Assembly (NCBI GenBank): GCA_005883245.1
Contig: VAXT01000132.1
Span: 1-7,765 of the forward strand
Source of the DNA: Actinomycetota bacterium
GTDB lineage: Bacteria; Actinomycetota; Thermoleophilia; Gaiellales; Gaiellaceae
DNA: 7,765 nucleotides
Reading direction: 5' to 3'
The position numbers and the translations under genes are program-made. The notes below the pieces were generated by a model. It made no database searches, was not told the origin of the DNA, and was given only the letters and a program-made list of their open reading frames with translations. Of the stretch, positions 7,577-7,765 are shown one piece after another. Positions within the stretch are counted from its first letter, which is position 1. Every line of letters starts with the position of its first letter.

Positions 7577-7765
7577 GTGCCGATTCACATTCGAGCCGAG
7601 CCGGGCGACTACGCGGAGGCCTGCCTCCTCCCCGGCGACCCCCTGCGGGCGAAGTACATCGCCGAGACCTACCTCGAGAATCCCGTGCAGCGAAATGCGG
7701 AACGCGGCCTGCTCGGCTACACGGGCGAGTACCAGGGCCGGCCGGTCTCGGTGCAGGCGACCGGG
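7577..7765 (+). CDS. deoD: Purine nucleoside phosphorylase, DeoD (hexameric) type, 5' part (3' end outside window)
   Basis: DeoD splits purine (deoxy)nucleosides with phosphate into free base and (deoxy)ribose-1-phosphate, feeding bases to enzymes such as Hpt. The first 63 residues are present and read on past the window edge. PIHIRAEPGDYAEACLLPGD (2-21) and PLRAKYIAETYLE (22-34) match the NP-I family opening, with H4, the GD pair (G20, D21) and R24 at the positions that shape the phosphate site in the Escherichia coli enzyme. LLGYTGEYQGRPVSV (46-60) is the next conserved block. The GTG start agrees with the family N-terminus, and no in-frame alternative closer to the motif fits. The gene diverges from the acetyltransferase and shares its 30-base upstream region. 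Confidence 0.9.
   Translation, partial: MPIHIRAEPGDYAEACLLPGDPLRAKYIAETYLENPVQRNAERGLLGYTGEYQGRPVSVQATG

Overview
The window is GC-rich bacterial chromosome, most likely from an actinobacterium. The reasons are the strong G/C third-position bias, frequent GTG starts, an acetyltransferase of the actinobacterial DUF4081-GNAT type, and a tilS-hpt-ftsH-...-folP-folB gene order. A deep-branching group such as Thermoleophilia would fit, but that is an inference from gene style only.

Layout. Positions 1-303 (+) hold the tail of a secreted protein with a PPC-like beta domain. It meets, tail to tail and with a 14-base overlap, a minus-strand set read from right to left: an EamA/DMT transporter (2386-1469), folP (1455-637) and folB (640-290). 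The middle, about 2420-3192, is a REP-associated Y1 transposase (RAYT/TnpA-REP) gene on the plus strand, set between two near-identical imperfect palindromes. Its stop codon overlaps that of ftsH. The right half is a minus-strand housekeeping run: DUF4081-GNAT acetyltransferase (7546-6773), tilS (6758-5781), hpt (5794-5228) and ftsH (5141-3189). At the right edge, purine nucleoside phosphorylase deoD (7577 onward, +) diverges from the acetyltransferase across only 30 bases.

How the genes work together. tilS, hpt and ftsH form a widely conserved neighbourhood covering tRNA-Ile lysidine formation, purine salvage and membrane protein quality control. folP and folB are consecutive-pathway folate enzymes coupled by an ATGA overlap. 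deoD is a second purine-salvage gene next to hpt's operon. The RAYT gene with its repeats lies where ftsH would normally lead into the folate genes.

The most interesting signal is a family of short palindromic repeats sharing an ACCTGG/CCAGGT core. Two copies flank the RAYT gene, one strong hairpin lies in the RAYT/ftsH tail-to-tail junction, and a tandem 21-base pair sits 2 kb away across the hpt stop codon. The repeats supply the last codons of both the transposase and Hpt. The rest of the window is ordinary core genome.
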